In this document: positions 39,167-48,208 of the stretch, in pieces | How positions within the stretch are numbered: the stretch's first letter is position 1 | How the letters are laid out: every line of letters starts with the position of its first letter | Assembly (NCBI GenBank): GCA_035631315.1 | Contig: DASQIZ010000020.1 | Coordinates: 29,949 to 93,948, forward strand | DNA length: 64,000 nt | DNA from: 40CM-2-70-7 sp035631315 | Lineage (GTDB): Bacteria; Gemmatimonadota; Gemmatimonadetes; Gemmatimonadales; GWC2-71-9 | Direction: 5' to 3' | The notes under the pieces: generated by a model | The model's database searches: none | What the model was told of the DNA's origin: nothing | Seen by the model: the letters and a program-made list of their open reading frames with translations, nothing else | Made by a program: the position numbers and the translations under genes

Positions 39167-40278
39167 AAAACATTCTGCATCTCATCGATCTCGCCGGTCC
39201 GGGCGGGGCCGAGACCGTCTTCGCGGAGCTGGTCGCCGGCGTGGACCGCGCTCGCTGGCGTCCGTTTGCGGCCGTGTGCAGCGATGGATGGACAGCTCGG
39301 GCCGCACGTGGCGCAGGCGTCGAACCGATCCTGATTCCGAAGACGCGGCGGGCTTTCGATCGCGGATTTTTGAGCGGAATCATTCGGGCGGTGCGGCAAC
39401 ACCGGATCGATCTCGTCCAGGCACATCTCCTTTCGCCGGCGGTGTATGGGAGCGTGGCGGCCCTGCTGACCGGAGTCCCCCTTGTGGCGACCTTCCACGG
39501 ACAAGTTGACGTCGCGGCCGATGAGCGCTTTCGCTATCTCAAGTTCGGCCTGTTGCGACTGGGTGCCCGACGAGTGGTCTTCGTTTCGGATGCGCTCCGG
39601 AAGGTCTTTCTGACTCGGCACCCGCTCTCAGCCGCCCAGACGGCCGTGATCCACAATGGGATCGACCCGGGTCACTTTCAGCCCCGGCGAGATACCACGC
39701 TGCGTCAGGCCCTGGGCGTCGGACCGCAAGAGATCCTGGTAGGAGCCGTCGGTAACTTGCGTCCGTCGAAGGGCTACGACGTCTTCCTTCGGGCGGCGGC
39801 ACTCGTGGCCAAGCGCGACCCCGCCTACCGCTTCGTGGTGTTCGGACAATATGACACGTCTGACAGCCCGCCGATCCTGGCCTTCCGCGATCAACTGGGG
39901 CTCAGGGAGCGGGTGATCTTCGCCGGCTACCAGGAGGATGTCGCACGAGCCATAAACAACCTGGACCTGTTCCTCCTCACGTCCCGGGAAGAAGGATTTT
40001 CGCTCGCCACCATCGAAGCGATGGCGTGCGGCGTGCCTGTGGTGGTCACCCGCAGCGGTGGTCCCGAAGAGATCGTCACGGCCGATCGGGATGGACTCAT
40101 GATCGAGCGGGGCTCGCCAGAAGCCGTGGCGGATGCGGTGCTGAGGCTTGGAAAGGACCGGGCGCTGCGTGAGCGGTTGACGGCAGCGGCCGCGGTGACC
40201 GCGCGTGAGCGGTTCACGACCTCCGCGATGGTGGGGGCGTACGAGCGCCTCTATGAAGCGGTGACCTCAACCCGGTAG
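39163..40278 (+). CDS. Glycosyltransferase family 4 (GT-B)
   Basis: 371 residues. N-terminal HLIDLAGPGGAETVFAELV is typical of GT4. The donor-binding half has GAVGNLRPSKGYDVFLRAAA, FAGYQEDVARAINNLDLFLL and REEGFSLATIEAMACGVPVV (E-x7-E). It should add a sugar from a nucleotide donor to a lipid-linked glycan on the cytoplasmic face. The ATG overlaps the aminotransferase stop by 4 bp, and its end overlaps the opposing GT2 gene by 12 bp. Confidence 0.92.
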   Translation: MKNILHLIDLAGPGGAETVFAELVAGVDRARWRPFAAVCSDGWTARAARGAGVEPILIPKTRRAFDRGFLSGIIRAVRQHRIDLVQAHLLSPAVYGSVAALLTGVPLVATFHGQVDVAADERFRYLKFGLLRLGARRVVFVSDALRKVFLTRHPLSAAQTAVIHNGIDPGHFQPRRDTTLRQALGVGPQEILVGAVGNLRPSKGYDVFLRAAALVAKRDPAYRFVVFGQYDTSDSPPILAFRDQLGLRERVIFAGYQEDVARAINNLDLFLLTSREEGFSLATIEAMACGVPVVVTRSGGPEEIVTADRDGLMIERGSPEAVADAVLRLGKDRALRERLTAAAAVTARERFTTSAMVGAYERLYEAVTSTR

Positions 40279-41292
40279 TCGCTTCAGCAGGTGCGCAAGT
40301 CGCAAGAGCGGCGCGGGGAGGCATGCGGCGGCGCTCACGAAGAGGTTGTGCGCCGAGCGAGGTGCTCCCTCCGCATACGCGCGGCGCATGGCGTCGCGGG
40401 CCTCTCGCGGGCGATACACGGTCAGATGGGCGTACGCGAGGCGCTCGTAGATGCGCTGCCGGCCCACGCGGACTGTTTCGGCCTCAGCGTCGGTGAGCGG
40501 GCGAAGGGCTGCGGCTCGCCGCTGGCTCTCGAGACCCGTGAGGATGAGACGGGTCGAGTCCCGGGCGCCGGTGAGGTTCGTCCCATGTCCACGGCGGCAG
40601 CGGAACAGGGGAGTCGCGATGAACGCCACGGGCGCCTTGGCCGCTGCGCGATGAAAGAACTCCGTGTCGCTCGCGACGCGGAACTGCTCGTCGAAGGGAC
40701 CGACTTCGAGCATGAAATCACGGGCAATCACGGTCGCGGAAGGAAAGACCACGCTGCCGAGGAAGAGCAGGCGGAACATGTCGCCGGTGAATACGGAGTG
40801 ACGCTTTCCCGCCGCTTCGACGGTATGCGCCTGCAGGTCCAGCGCGAAGAACTCCTCCTCGGCGAGGCCCATCTCCTTGAACACGGGGACCAGAGACCGG
40901 AGACTCGTGCCGGGGATCGTACGTCCATCGGGATCCATGACGGACCCGTTGCCAAAGCACCAGCGGACGTGGGGGAATGTCTTGAGGACGGCCATCTGCG
41001 TTTCGAGCCGGGTCGGCTCGGCAATATCATCCGCATCCTGATATGCGATCCAGGTGCCCTTCGCTTCGCGGACGGCACGGTTACGGGCGGCCGCCACGCC
41101 GGTTTTTGGCTGCTTGAGATACCGAACCGGCGCCGGGAAGCGCGCGCAAATCTCCTCGGTGTCGTCCGTCGACCCGTCGTCGATCACGATGATTTCGACG
41201 GGGGCGTACGTCTGAGCCAGAGCAGATTCGACCGCTTCGGTGAGGTCAAGTCCGCTGTTGTAGGTTGGAATGATGACGCTGATGGAGTCCAT
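40267..41292 (-). CDS. Glycosyltransferase family 2 (GT-A)
   Basis: 341 residues. ISVIIPTYNSGLDLTEAVES, VEIIVIDDGSTDDTEEICAR, GVAAARNRAVREAKGTWIAY and QDADD (DXD metal site) define the family. A basic C-terminal tail of about 60 residues (YRPREARDAMRRAYAEG) follows. It is on the strand opposite to the surrounding polysaccharide genes and diverges from the ligase gene across 115 bp. Confidence 0.92.
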   Translation of the reverse strand: MDSISVIIPTYNSGLDLTEAVESALAQTYAPVEIIVIDDGSTDDTEEICARFPAPVRYLKQPKTGVAAARNRAVREAKGTWIAYQDADDIAEPTRLETQMAVLKTFPHVRWCFGNGSVMDPDGRTIPGTSLRSLVPVFKEMGLAEEEFFALDLQAHTVEAAGKRHSVFTGDMFRLLFLGSVVFPSATVIARDFMLEVGPFDEQFRVASDTEFFHRAAAKAPVAFIATPLFRCRRGHGTNLTGARDSTRLILTGLESQRRAAALRPLTDAEAETVRVGRQRIYERLAYAHLTVYRPREARDAMRRAYAEGAPRSAHNLFVSAAACLPAPLLRLAHLLKRLPG

Positions 41293-41363
41293 GCCGTTCT
41301 CCGCCGCCTACGGGGCTTGGCTGTGGTGCGGACGCAGCGCACCCCTGAAAGATAGCGTCTTTT

Positions 41364-41392
41364 TTGGCTTTTCCGGGGGCACAGTATATGCT
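41364..41392 (+). promoter_or_regulatory. Candidate promoter for the ligase gene
   Basis: TTGGCT (41364-41369), a 17-bp spacer and TATGCT (41387-41392) lie 16 bp upstream of the ATG. It is a plausible sigma-70-type promoter in the divergent region between the GT2 and ligase genes. Confidence 0.35.
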
Positions 41393-41407
41393 TATTCAGC
41401 GAGGACC

Positions 41408-42766
41408 ATGACGGCGACCGCCCTGAGGCCCAGTGCAGCCCTGCCATCGCAGGAGGGTGATCCCTTCCTGTACCGTATCACGGCGCGGGGGATTTGGCGC
41501 TTCCTGGTCAGGCAGGCACCCTCATTCTGGCTTATCTGCTTCTATCTCTTCATCGAGTACGTTCGGCCGCAGGACATCTACGAGGGGTTGCAGGTCGTCC
41601 CATGGGGGTCCTTGGCGCTGGCAGGTGCCGTCGTGTCCATGATCGCCGAGGGGCATTGGTTCACGGTGAAGAGTCCGGCGAACTGGTGGCTCCTCGCGTA
41701 CACCGCTGTGGTTGTCATCTCGTGCATAACGGCCCAGTACCCGGACGACGCGTGGGACCAATTGAGCCTGTACCTCTCCTGGGTGCTGATCTATTTCCTC
41801 ATCGTGAACATCGTCAACAGTGAGCGTCGGCTCATTGTGTTCATGCTGTCGTGGTGTTTGTACAATTTCAAAATGTCCCAGCACTCGATCCAGTCCTGGG
41901 GTCAGATGGGGTTCGGCTACTTCCGTTCGGGCATGACGGGTGCTCCGGGGTGGTTCCGGAACTCCGGCGAGTTCGGCATCGAGATGTGCATCTTCATCCC
42001 CATCGTCATTTTCTTCTACATCGCGCTCCACAAGTACTGGGGCAAGGCCAAGCGCTTCATCTTTCTCCTGCTCCCCGGTTCGGCATTCGTCGGACTCGTG
42101 GCGTCGACATCCCGGGGCGCAGAGCTGGGTGGCGCCGTCGTCCTGCTGTGGTTCCTGGCGAAGAGCAAGCACAAAGTCCGCGCGCTCGTCCTGTGCACCC
42201 TCACCGCCGGCCTGTTGTTCCTGATCACGCCTCCCGAGGAGATCGATCGCTTCAAGGATTCCGGCACGGACAACACTTCCCAGGCGCGCCTGCAGTTCTG
42301 GCAAGACGGTATCGAAATCACCAACCAATTCCCCATCACCGGCATCGGATACAACAACTGGATCACGTACTATCGTGCGAACTATGACCCCGAAGGTCTC
42401 CTGCCGCATAACATCTTCATTCAGGCCAGCTCGGAGCTGGGATATCCGGGTCTGATCCTGTTCGTCGCGCTGATCGGATGCACGTTTGTCGTCAATGCGC
42501 GCACGCGCAAAATCGCGTCACGACTCCCGGGCGGGGGCGGCGTATTCCTCTCCGCGATGGCGCATGGATTTGACGGGGGACTGGTCGGATTTCTCGTGAG
42601 CGGGTTCTTCGTCACCGTGCTCTACTATCCATATTTTTGGATCAACCTCGCGATGACCGTGGCGACGAACAATATCGCGCGACAGGAGCTCAACCAAATG
42701 CAAAGGGAGCAGGGGTGGGCGCTGACGCGGAACACCACGTCTCGAACTCGCTCGATCACCGCCTAG
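41408..42766 (+). CDS. O-antigen ligase/polymerase-like membrane protein, XrtA-type
   Basis: 452 residues from ATG 41408 (GAGGA 4-8 nt upstream). About ten hydrophobic segments. Motif parts: IEYVRPQDIYEGLQVVPWG near the first segments, ASTSRGAELGGAVVLLWF and ITGIGYNNWITYYRANYDPEGLLPHNIFIQ (cited in part), with the conserved His in PHNIFIQASSELGYPG. It is a Wzy/WaaL-fold protein. The early EYVRPQD segment recalls the exosortase-A-associated O-glycosylation ligase. It may polymerise or attach glycan outside the inner membrane. The last about 50 bp overlap the acyltransferase gene. Confidence 0.85.
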   Translation: MTATALRPSAALPSQEGDPFLYRITARGIWRFLVRQAPSFWLICFYLFIEYVRPQDIYEGLQVVPWGSLALAGAVVSMIAEGHWFTVKSPANWWLLAYTAVVVISCITAQYPDDAWDQLSLYLSWVLIYFLIVNIVNSERRLIVFMLSWCLYNFKMSQHSIQSWGQMGFGYFRSGMTGAPGWFRNSGEFGIEMCIFIPIVIFFYIALHKYWGKAKRFIFLLLPGSAFVGLVASTSRGAELGGAVVLLWFLAKSKHKVRALVLCTLTAGLLFLITPPEEIDRFKDSGTDNTSQARLQFWQDGIEITNQFPITGIGYNNWITYYRANYDPEGLLPHNIFIQASSELGYPGLILFVALIGCTFVVNARTRKIASRLPGGGGVFLSAMAHGFDGGLVGFLVSGFFVTVLYYPYFWINLAMTVATNNIARQELNQMQREQGWALTRNTTSRTRSITA

Positions 42767-43899
42767 ACCGGCGGGAATTGGTGCGTCGGCCGACGATCCC
42801 GGAGCTGGACGGGCTACGCGGCATCGCCATTCTGCTCGTTTTTCTAACGCACTTTGTAGCGTTGTACTTGTCGCCTGCGGGCTCCCCTGTCGATGCCGTG
42901 GTCCGCTGGGTGGCGCGTTTTGGCTGGACCGGGGTGGACCTGTTCTTCGTTCTGTCGGGCTTTCTCATTACCGGCATTTTGCTCGACACTCGACACCAGC
43001 CGCACTACTGGAGGAACTACGCAGCGCGGCGGATACTCAGGATCTTCCCGCTGTACTATGGCGTGTTGGTTCTGGCGTTTCTCGTGGTTCCGCTCGTGGG
43101 GCACTGGACATCCCCTGCGCTGGAAACCCTTCGGTCCAACCAGGCGTGGTTCTGGGCCTACGCGGTCAACATCCTTCAAGTCGTCAAAGGCGAGGCCGCG
43201 ACCCCCCTCAACACTTCGCACTTTTGGTCGTTGTGTATCGAGGAGCAGTTCTACATCGTGTGGCCACTCGTAATCTTGTTCGCGTCCCCCCGTGGCATCT
43301 TCCGAATAGCGTTCTGGGCCATCGTGCTAGGCGGGGTGTTCCGGGTGTGGATCGTCCTTTCCCCCCTGCCTACCTGGGCCGCGTATGTTCTCACTCCAGG
43401 GCGGCTTGACGGTCTCATGATCGGCGCCGCGCTCGCTGTGCTTGCTCGCGGTCCCGGGCTTGAGAGCGTGCGTCCCTACGCGAAGGTCGTGGCATTGGGG
43501 AGTGGGTTGGTCACCCTCGTACTCGCCCTTTGGCGAGGCATGGGGTATCGCGACCCAGTAGTGGCCGTTGTCGGCTTCCCAACTATTGCGGTGGGCTTCG
43601 GTGCAGCGTTGGTCCTGTCGTTGACCGGGGGGCTGCAGCTGAAGCGGATACTGTCCCATCCCCATCTGAGGGCATGGGGCAAGTACAGCTACGGGCTGTA
43701 CCTCCTTCACTTCCCTATTCTTGGCGGTGTCGAAAGCATGTGGGGGAAGCGCATGGCGCAGATGACGATCGCGGGATCTCACCTTCCCGGTGTGTTGGTT
43801 CGTTCGATGGTCGCGGTACCACTTGCATGGGCCGCGGCGTGGGCGAGCTATAACCTGTACGAAAAGCGCTTTCTCGGATTGAAGCGTTTCTTTGTTTGA
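42715..43899 (+). CDS. Acyltransferase family 3 (OafA/YrhL-type) membrane protein
   Basis: 394 residues from GTG 42715 (GGGAG upstream); GTG 42781 is an alternative. Ten or more hydrophobic segments. Diagnostic parts: IPELDGLRGIAILLVFLTHF (catalytic His), DLFFVLSGFLITGILLD, RRILRIFPLYYGVL and HFWSLCIEEQFYIVWPL. It transfers acetyl or similar groups to glycans at the outer face of the inner membrane. It lacks a C-terminal SGNH domain. Confidence 0.9.
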   Translation: MGADAEHHVSNSLDHRLDRRELVRRPTIPELDGLRGIAILLVFLTHFVALYLSPAGSPVDAVVRWVARFGWTGVDLFFVLSGFLITGILLDTRHQPHYWRNYAARRILRIFPLYYGVLVLAFLVVPLVGHWTSPALETLRSNQAWFWAYAVNILQVVKGEAATPLNTSHFWSLCIEEQFYIVWPLVILFASPRGIFRIAFWAIVLGGVFRVWIVLSPLPTWAAYVLTPGRLDGLMIGAALAVLARGPGLESVRPYAKVVALGSGLVTLVLALWRGMGYRDPVVAVVGFPTIAVGFGAALVLSLTGGLQLKRILSHPHLRAWGKYSYGLYLLHFPILGGVESMWGKRMAQMTIAGSHLPGVLVRSMVAVPLAWAAAWASYNLYEKRFLGLKRFFV

Positions 43900-44057
43900 G
43901 CGACTCGTTTTCCACTGGATTTCGCGGCGGGGGAAGTTGTCTAAGTCATTTTGCGACTGATCTTTAGCCGATCTGGCGTTCTTGTCGTTACGGCATCAGT
44001 GTTCTAGGCCGTCAAATCGCACGTAATAGCATTGCTACCCCTCGCAAGGGATTACCA
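43900..44057. other. Intergenic region without recognised signals
   Basis: 158 bp, more AT-rich than its surroundings, probably holding the promoter of the next gene. GGGATTA 2 nt before the ATG could serve in ribosome binding. No convincing -35/-10 pair or terminator was found. Confidence 0.3.
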
Positions 44058-45599
44058 ATGAGTCCTGCCCTAAGACAGGTTCTTACCTTGGCCCTTGTCG
44101 GATTGCTGGGGTGCACAAAGGACTCTACCAGTCCATCGCCAGTGAGCCAACTGCTGGTTCTGCCAAGGGTTGCGACCATCGCACCTGGTACCGACACCCA
44201 ATTTGTGGCGCTCGGAATCAGGGCCAATTCAGAAACCACGGTTGTCGCGCCGACCTGGTCCACTAGCGTCGGAAGCATTTCAGCCGCGGGACGCTATTCC
44301 GCGCCGGGGGCGGCAGGAGTCGCCATCGTCCGGGCAAACCTGAATGGACTGAACGATTCCGCATTGGTGACGATTCAATCGCCGGTGGTCAAGCTGATCG
44401 TCCTTCCCGAGAGTGTCGCGGTTCTGACCGGCGACTCGGTGCTCTTCCACGCCTTCGGTATCGATGCGGCGTTCGACACGACGCCGGCGACGGCGCTCTG
44501 GGGTGCAAGCGCCGGAAGTATGCGCGTTACAGGTGAGTGGGTCGCTCCGGGGACGGCTGGCAGCGTGACCATCACCGCTACCAACGGAGCTCTGAGCGGG
44601 CACGCCAACGCCCAGGTCTCACTCCGAGCCGGTTGCGGCACGTCGGGCTCGGGTGCTGCGATCGATTCGGTGTCGCGTGACGTCGGGTCAGCAGCTGGCG
44701 GTACCCCTGTCGCGATCTACGGCTCCGGCTTCCTGGCCTCCGATTGCGCGTACTTCGGCTCGCGGCTGGGGACGGTCGACAGCGTGACGAGCGGGGTCCT
44801 ATACGCTCGCACGCCCGCGGACACGACCATCACGGCCAGCGATCCGGTATCGATCGTGGTTCAGCAGAACGGGCACAGCACGTTCGCCACTGACCAGTTC
44901 GATTACGAACCGACCCTGAAGACCACGTACGTCAGCCAGGACTTCGAGAATGGCACCGTCGCTCCTTTCCTTGCGGGGAAGGACTCGGCGGGTGTCGTCG
45001 CCATCGACAGCACCTACGCCCACAGCGGCAAGCTCTCGGTGAAGTGTAGTATTCATCCCCACGCGGCGATCACCATTGCCCGTCTCGAGAGCAAGTTCGG
45101 CGGCGCCCTCAATCCACCGCTGAATTCAGCTACAGGGGTGTATCAGCGGTGGTACATTCTGGTGCCCCAGTACACGCTCGACAGCTCCGCATCTGGCCAG
45201 ATCAAGCTGCACCTCGAGCGGGTGAATGCGACGCAGCCGCCTCCAGGATGGTTCATGCTGGGTGAGGGCTCGCAATTCGGCTCCACCCCCAAGGGTGAAG
45301 TAGTGGCTTTTGGCGACGACGGCATCTTTGTTCTCCCCGGTGGGCATACCAAGGCAGTGCTCACGGCCGGGGTCTGGATGGAGATCGAAACCTGGTACAA
45401 GCGGACCACCGGCGTGGGTCATGCCAAGCTGTGGGTCAACGGACGGTTGAAGGTCGACACCACCAGCGCCGTGTTTGGATCGGATAACGCCACCGACGCC
45501 CTGACCATGTACATCGGACTCGTGTATGCCCAGGCGCTGACTGGCCAGGTGGCGGTGTGGGTGGACGACGCGGCTGCGGCTGACGGGTTCCTGGAATAG
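44058..45599 (+). CDS. Secreted lipoprotein with Ig-like, IPT/TIG and jelly-roll-like domains
   Basis: 513 residues. The signal LTLALVGLLGCTKDS has a lipobox (LLGC). Two Ig-like (BIG2-type) repeats follow at about 30-195 (LLVLPRVATIAPGTDTQFVA; LIVLPESVAVLTGDSVLFHA). Next is an IPT/TIG unit (IDSVSRDVGSAAGGTPVAIY, about 205-280). The last about 220 residues look like a concanavalin/LamG-type jelly roll (YVSQDFENGTVAPFL; HSGKLSVKCSIHPHA; WYKRTTGVGHAKLWVNGRLK), as in polysaccharide lyase-like or glycan-binding proteins. Its location in a glycan locus suggests binding or trimming the polymer at the surface. No catalytic residues can be assigned. Confidence 0.72.
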   Translation: MSPALRQVLTLALVGLLGCTKDSTSPSPVSQLLVLPRVATIAPGTDTQFVALGIRANSETTVVAPTWSTSVGSISAAGRYSAPGAAGVAIVRANLNGLNDSALVTIQSPVVKLIVLPESVAVLTGDSVLFHAFGIDAAFDTTPATALWGASAGSMRVTGEWVAPGTAGSVTITATNGALSGHANAQVSLRAGCGTSGSGAAIDSVSRDVGSAAGGTPVAIYGSGFLASDCAYFGSRLGTVDSVTSGVLYARTPADTTITASDPVSIVVQQNGHSTFATDQFDYEPTLKTTYVSQDFENGTVAPFLAGKDSAGVVAIDSTYAHSGKLSVKCSIHPHAAITIARLESKFGGALNPPLNSATGVYQRWYILVPQYTLDSSASGQIKLHLERVNATQPPPGWFMLGEGSQFGSTPKGEVVAFGDDGIFVLPGGHTKAVLTAGVWMEIETWYKRTTGVGHAKLWVNGRLKVDTTSAVFGSDNATDALTMYIGLVYAQALTGQVAVWVDDAAAADGFLE

Positions 45600-45606
45600 C
45601 GGTCAG

Positions 45607-46836
45607 TCAGCCGCGCTCCAGCACCTCGTGGTAGAGGTTGACAGTCTGGCGGGCGATCGACTCCCATGACAGGGGGCCCGTGGCAAGTGCCGCCATGGAG
45701 CCACCCATCTTTTCGCACCGCGGTTGATCGTCGAGCAAGAGGGTCAGGGCCTCCGCAAGGCCATCGGGATCTCCAGGCTCGACCAAGTATCCGTTCTTGC
45801 CGTGTGTGATGACTTCCGGAATGCCCCCGATGTTGCTGGCGACGACCGGCTTTCCGAAGGCAACGGCGGTCAGCAGCACACCACTTTGATCGATTTCCGT
45901 GTACGGGAGAACCACCGCGGTCGCTGAGCGAAATAAGGTCGCGACCTCGCCCTCCGTGATCCTCCGCGCTTGCCACTCGATCATCGAGCTGACCCCGAGC
46001 GAGCGAGCCAGGTCCTCGAGGGGGCGCAGATCCATCCCGGGCTGCCCCGCGATGATGAGGGTTGTGACGGTGCGAACCGCGGTAGGCAGCAGGGCCAGTG
46101 ACCGGATGAGCACATCCAGGCCTTTGTACCGTTTCAGGGATCCGAAGAAGAGGAGTCGAAGACGCCCGGTGGAGTCGGTCGCCGGGAGTCCCTGATCAAG
46201 GGTCGTGTAATAGGTGAAAGCACCATGGGGGATCACGTAGACCTGGTCTTCGCGTACCCATCCCGATTCTACTGCGCGAGCCCGGCTGTACTCCGTGTGG
46301 ACGATGACGGCGTCGAACTTCCGAACCGCTCCGACCAGGCCAACGCCCTGGACGCGCGACGTGGGAGCGTTGTGGAATAAGGACGTGTTGTGAAGCGTCA
46401 GCAACAACCGAAACCGATGGCCCAAGAGTCGGTGGAATTGCCCTTCCAGCAGGGGAAGATTCAGCCACTGAAAGTGCACGATGCCGTGCGACTGATCGTC
46501 GACGAAGCGGGCGAAGTTGAGAAGGTCGAGGACGTGCTCTCCGCCTCTGGCGATGCGCTGGACGGCCCGGAAGGCACCAAGGCGGGGCTGGAAGGCCGTA
46601 AACCGGTGAAAGCCAAGCCATTGCTTGTATATTGTGGGCTGGTCCCAAGGCCCCTCAGTCGACGCGCAGCGGGCCAGACAGAGATGGTGACCCAGGGCCG
46701 CAATCGCGGTGCAGAGGGAGTGGTCGTACGGAAGGCTGAACGAGGCGGGGTCGGCCACGGTCACTGACAAGGGATGCTGAGGGACGTGCGGGTGTGGCAG
46801 GAGTCTGTCGCGCGCATGTGCCATCGGTTCCCTCAA
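45607..46836 (-). CDS. Glycosyltransferase family 4
   Basis: 409 residues. PYDHSLCTAIAALGHHLCL in the acceptor half and the donor half RLLFFGSLKRYKGLDVLIRS, TLIIAGQPGMDLR, VLPYTEIDQSGVLLTAVAFG (E-x7-E replaced by E-x7-variable) and VVASNIGGIPEVI are typical. It lies opposite to the neighbouring glycan genes and is 13 bp from the start of the next GT gene. The first about 25 residues (many His/Pro) are poorly conserved; the true start may be further in. Confidence 0.85.
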   Translation of the reverse strand: MREPMAHARDRLLPHPHVPQHPLSVTVADPASFSLPYDHSLCTAIAALGHHLCLARCASTEGPWDQPTIYKQWLGFHRFTAFQPRLGAFRAVQRIARGGEHVLDLLNFARFVDDQSHGIVHFQWLNLPLLEGQFHRLLGHRFRLLLTLHNTSLFHNAPTSRVQGVGLVGAVRKFDAVIVHTEYSRARAVESGWVREDQVYVIPHGAFTYYTTLDQGLPATDSTGRLRLLFFGSLKRYKGLDVLIRSLALLPTAVRTVTTLIIAGQPGMDLRPLEDLARSLGVSSMIEWQARRITEGEVATLFRSATAVVLPYTEIDQSGVLLTAVAFGKPVVASNIGGIPEVITHGKNGYLVEPGDPDGLAEALTLLLDDQPRCEKMGGSMAALATGPLSWESIARQTVNLYHEVLERG

Positions 46837-46849
46837 TCAGAATCGCTGG

Positions 46850-48208
46850 ATGACTCTCCGCGTACTGTGGTTCGGCTACAATTTCGCATCCATGTCAACG
46901 GTTGGCGAGTCTCTACCTGAGCGCCATGCAGGCCTCTCTCCTCCGAGGAGACCAAGTTTGGGCAGAGCGAGCCGGACCCCAGGGCAGTCAGGGCCACCTC
47001 CCAAACTCCTGTTTCTGTGTCAAACGTTGCCATACCCGCCTGATGGTGGTGTATGGATCCGTTCCTATCACATCCTGCGTCTCCTCTCCCAGATTTTCGA
47101 TGTTCACACGCTCTGTTTCGAGCGGGCCGGCGCGGCGGGGAGCGCCACGTGGGATGACTCCCGCGCCGGCCTGGCCACACTCGGGCGAGTGCAGATGTTT
47201 CGGATTCCCCAGTTGCACAGCCAGACTCGGTTGCTGTGGGATCACCTCCGCAGCGTGGCGTCGGGCCATGTGTACACGACCTATCGGTACGAGTCTCCGC
47301 TCTTCCGCCGGGCGCTCGACGAGGCGCTCGGCGATCCGGTGCACGTCGTGCACGCGGATTCGCTCGATCTGCTGACGTATTTCCCGGTCCTCAACGGGCG
47401 CATGCTGGTCTGTAATCATCACAACGTGGAATCTCAGCTCCTCGAGCGCCGGGCCGCGCTCGAGCGGACACCCCTGCGTCGTTGGTATCTCGGACACCAG
47501 GCCAGGCTGATGGAGCGGGCCGAACGCCAGTGGTGCGGTGCCGTGGCGCTGAACGTTACGGTCTCGGATCCCGATGCCGAGGTCCTGCGCGGGCTGGCTC
47601 CGACCGGTCGGTATGTCACGATCCCGAACGGTGTCGACATCGATTACTTCCGGCCCGCGTCGTCGGGGACCGATTCGGGGAGCATTGTGTTCTCGGGGGG
47701 AACCAACTGGTTTCCCAACCGCGATGCCCTCGGCTGGTTCGCGGAGACCATCCTTCCCTTGATTCGTGCGCAACGCTGCGATCCGACCGTAGAGTGGATC
47801 GGCCACTCAACGACGGAGGAGCAGGGCACCTTCGGCGCGCAGGGGATCCACCTCACCGGCTACGTCGACGACATCCGGTCCGGCGTCCGGGGCGCGGCGT
47901 GCTACGTCGTCCCGTTGCGGGTCGGCGGCGGGACGCGACTCAAGATCTTGGACGCCTGGGCCATGGGGAAAGCCGTGGTGTCGACGTCGGTCGGCTGTGA
48001 AGGACTCTCCGCGTGTGATGGCGACAACATCCTCATCCGGGATGAACCTGAGGCGTTTGCGTCGGCCGTGGTACAGGTGCTGCGCGATCCGGGTCTGCGC
48101 GAACGGCTCGGGAGGAGCGCTCGCGCGACCGCGGAGCGGGAATACAGCTGGGGCGTGATCGGCGGACGATTGCACGACCTGTATCGCTCGCTCCTGAACG
48201 CTGCATGA
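46850..48208 (+). CDS. Glycosyltransferase (TIGR03087-like, XrtA/PEP-CTERM-associated)
   Basis: 452 residues from ATG 46850. The conserved body begins LLFLCQTLPYPPDGGVWIRS at about residue 54. ATG 46892, preceded by TACAAT (46877-46882), is a good alternative start, because the first 50 residues look non-homologous. The GT-B donor half has VFSGGTNWFPNRDALGWFAE, YVDDIRSGVRGAACYVVPLR and GGGTRLKILDAWAMGKAVVS. The PYPPDGG-RSYH start matches the sugar transferases of PEP-CTERM/EpsH loci. The stop overlaps the flippase ATG by 4 bp. Confidence 0.85.
   Translation: MTLRVLWFGYNFASMSTVGESLPERHAGLSPPRRPSLGRASRTPGQSGPPPKLLFLCQTLPYPPDGGVWIRSYHILRLLSQIFDVHTLCFERAGAAGSATWDDSRAGLATLGRVQMFRIPQLHSQTRLLWDHLRSVASGHVYTTYRYESPLFRRALDEALGDPVHVVHADSLDLLTYFPVLNGRMLVCNHHNVESQLLERRAALERTPLRRWYLGHQARLMERAERQWCGAVALNVTVSDPDAEVLRGLAPTGRYVTIPNGVDIDYFRPASSGTDSGSIVFSGGTNWFPNRDALGWFAETILPLIRAQRCDPTVEWIGHSTTEEQGTFGAQGIHLTGYVDDIRSGVRGAACYVVPLRVGGGTRLKILDAWAMGKAVVSTSVGCEGLSACDGDNILIRDEPEAFASAVVQVLRDPGLRERLGRSARATAEREYSWGVIGGRLHDLYRSLLNAA

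Noticed and set aside
43900..44057. Sigma-54 promoter upstream of the lipoprotein gene
   Set aside because: No GG-N10-GC spacing was found on checking.
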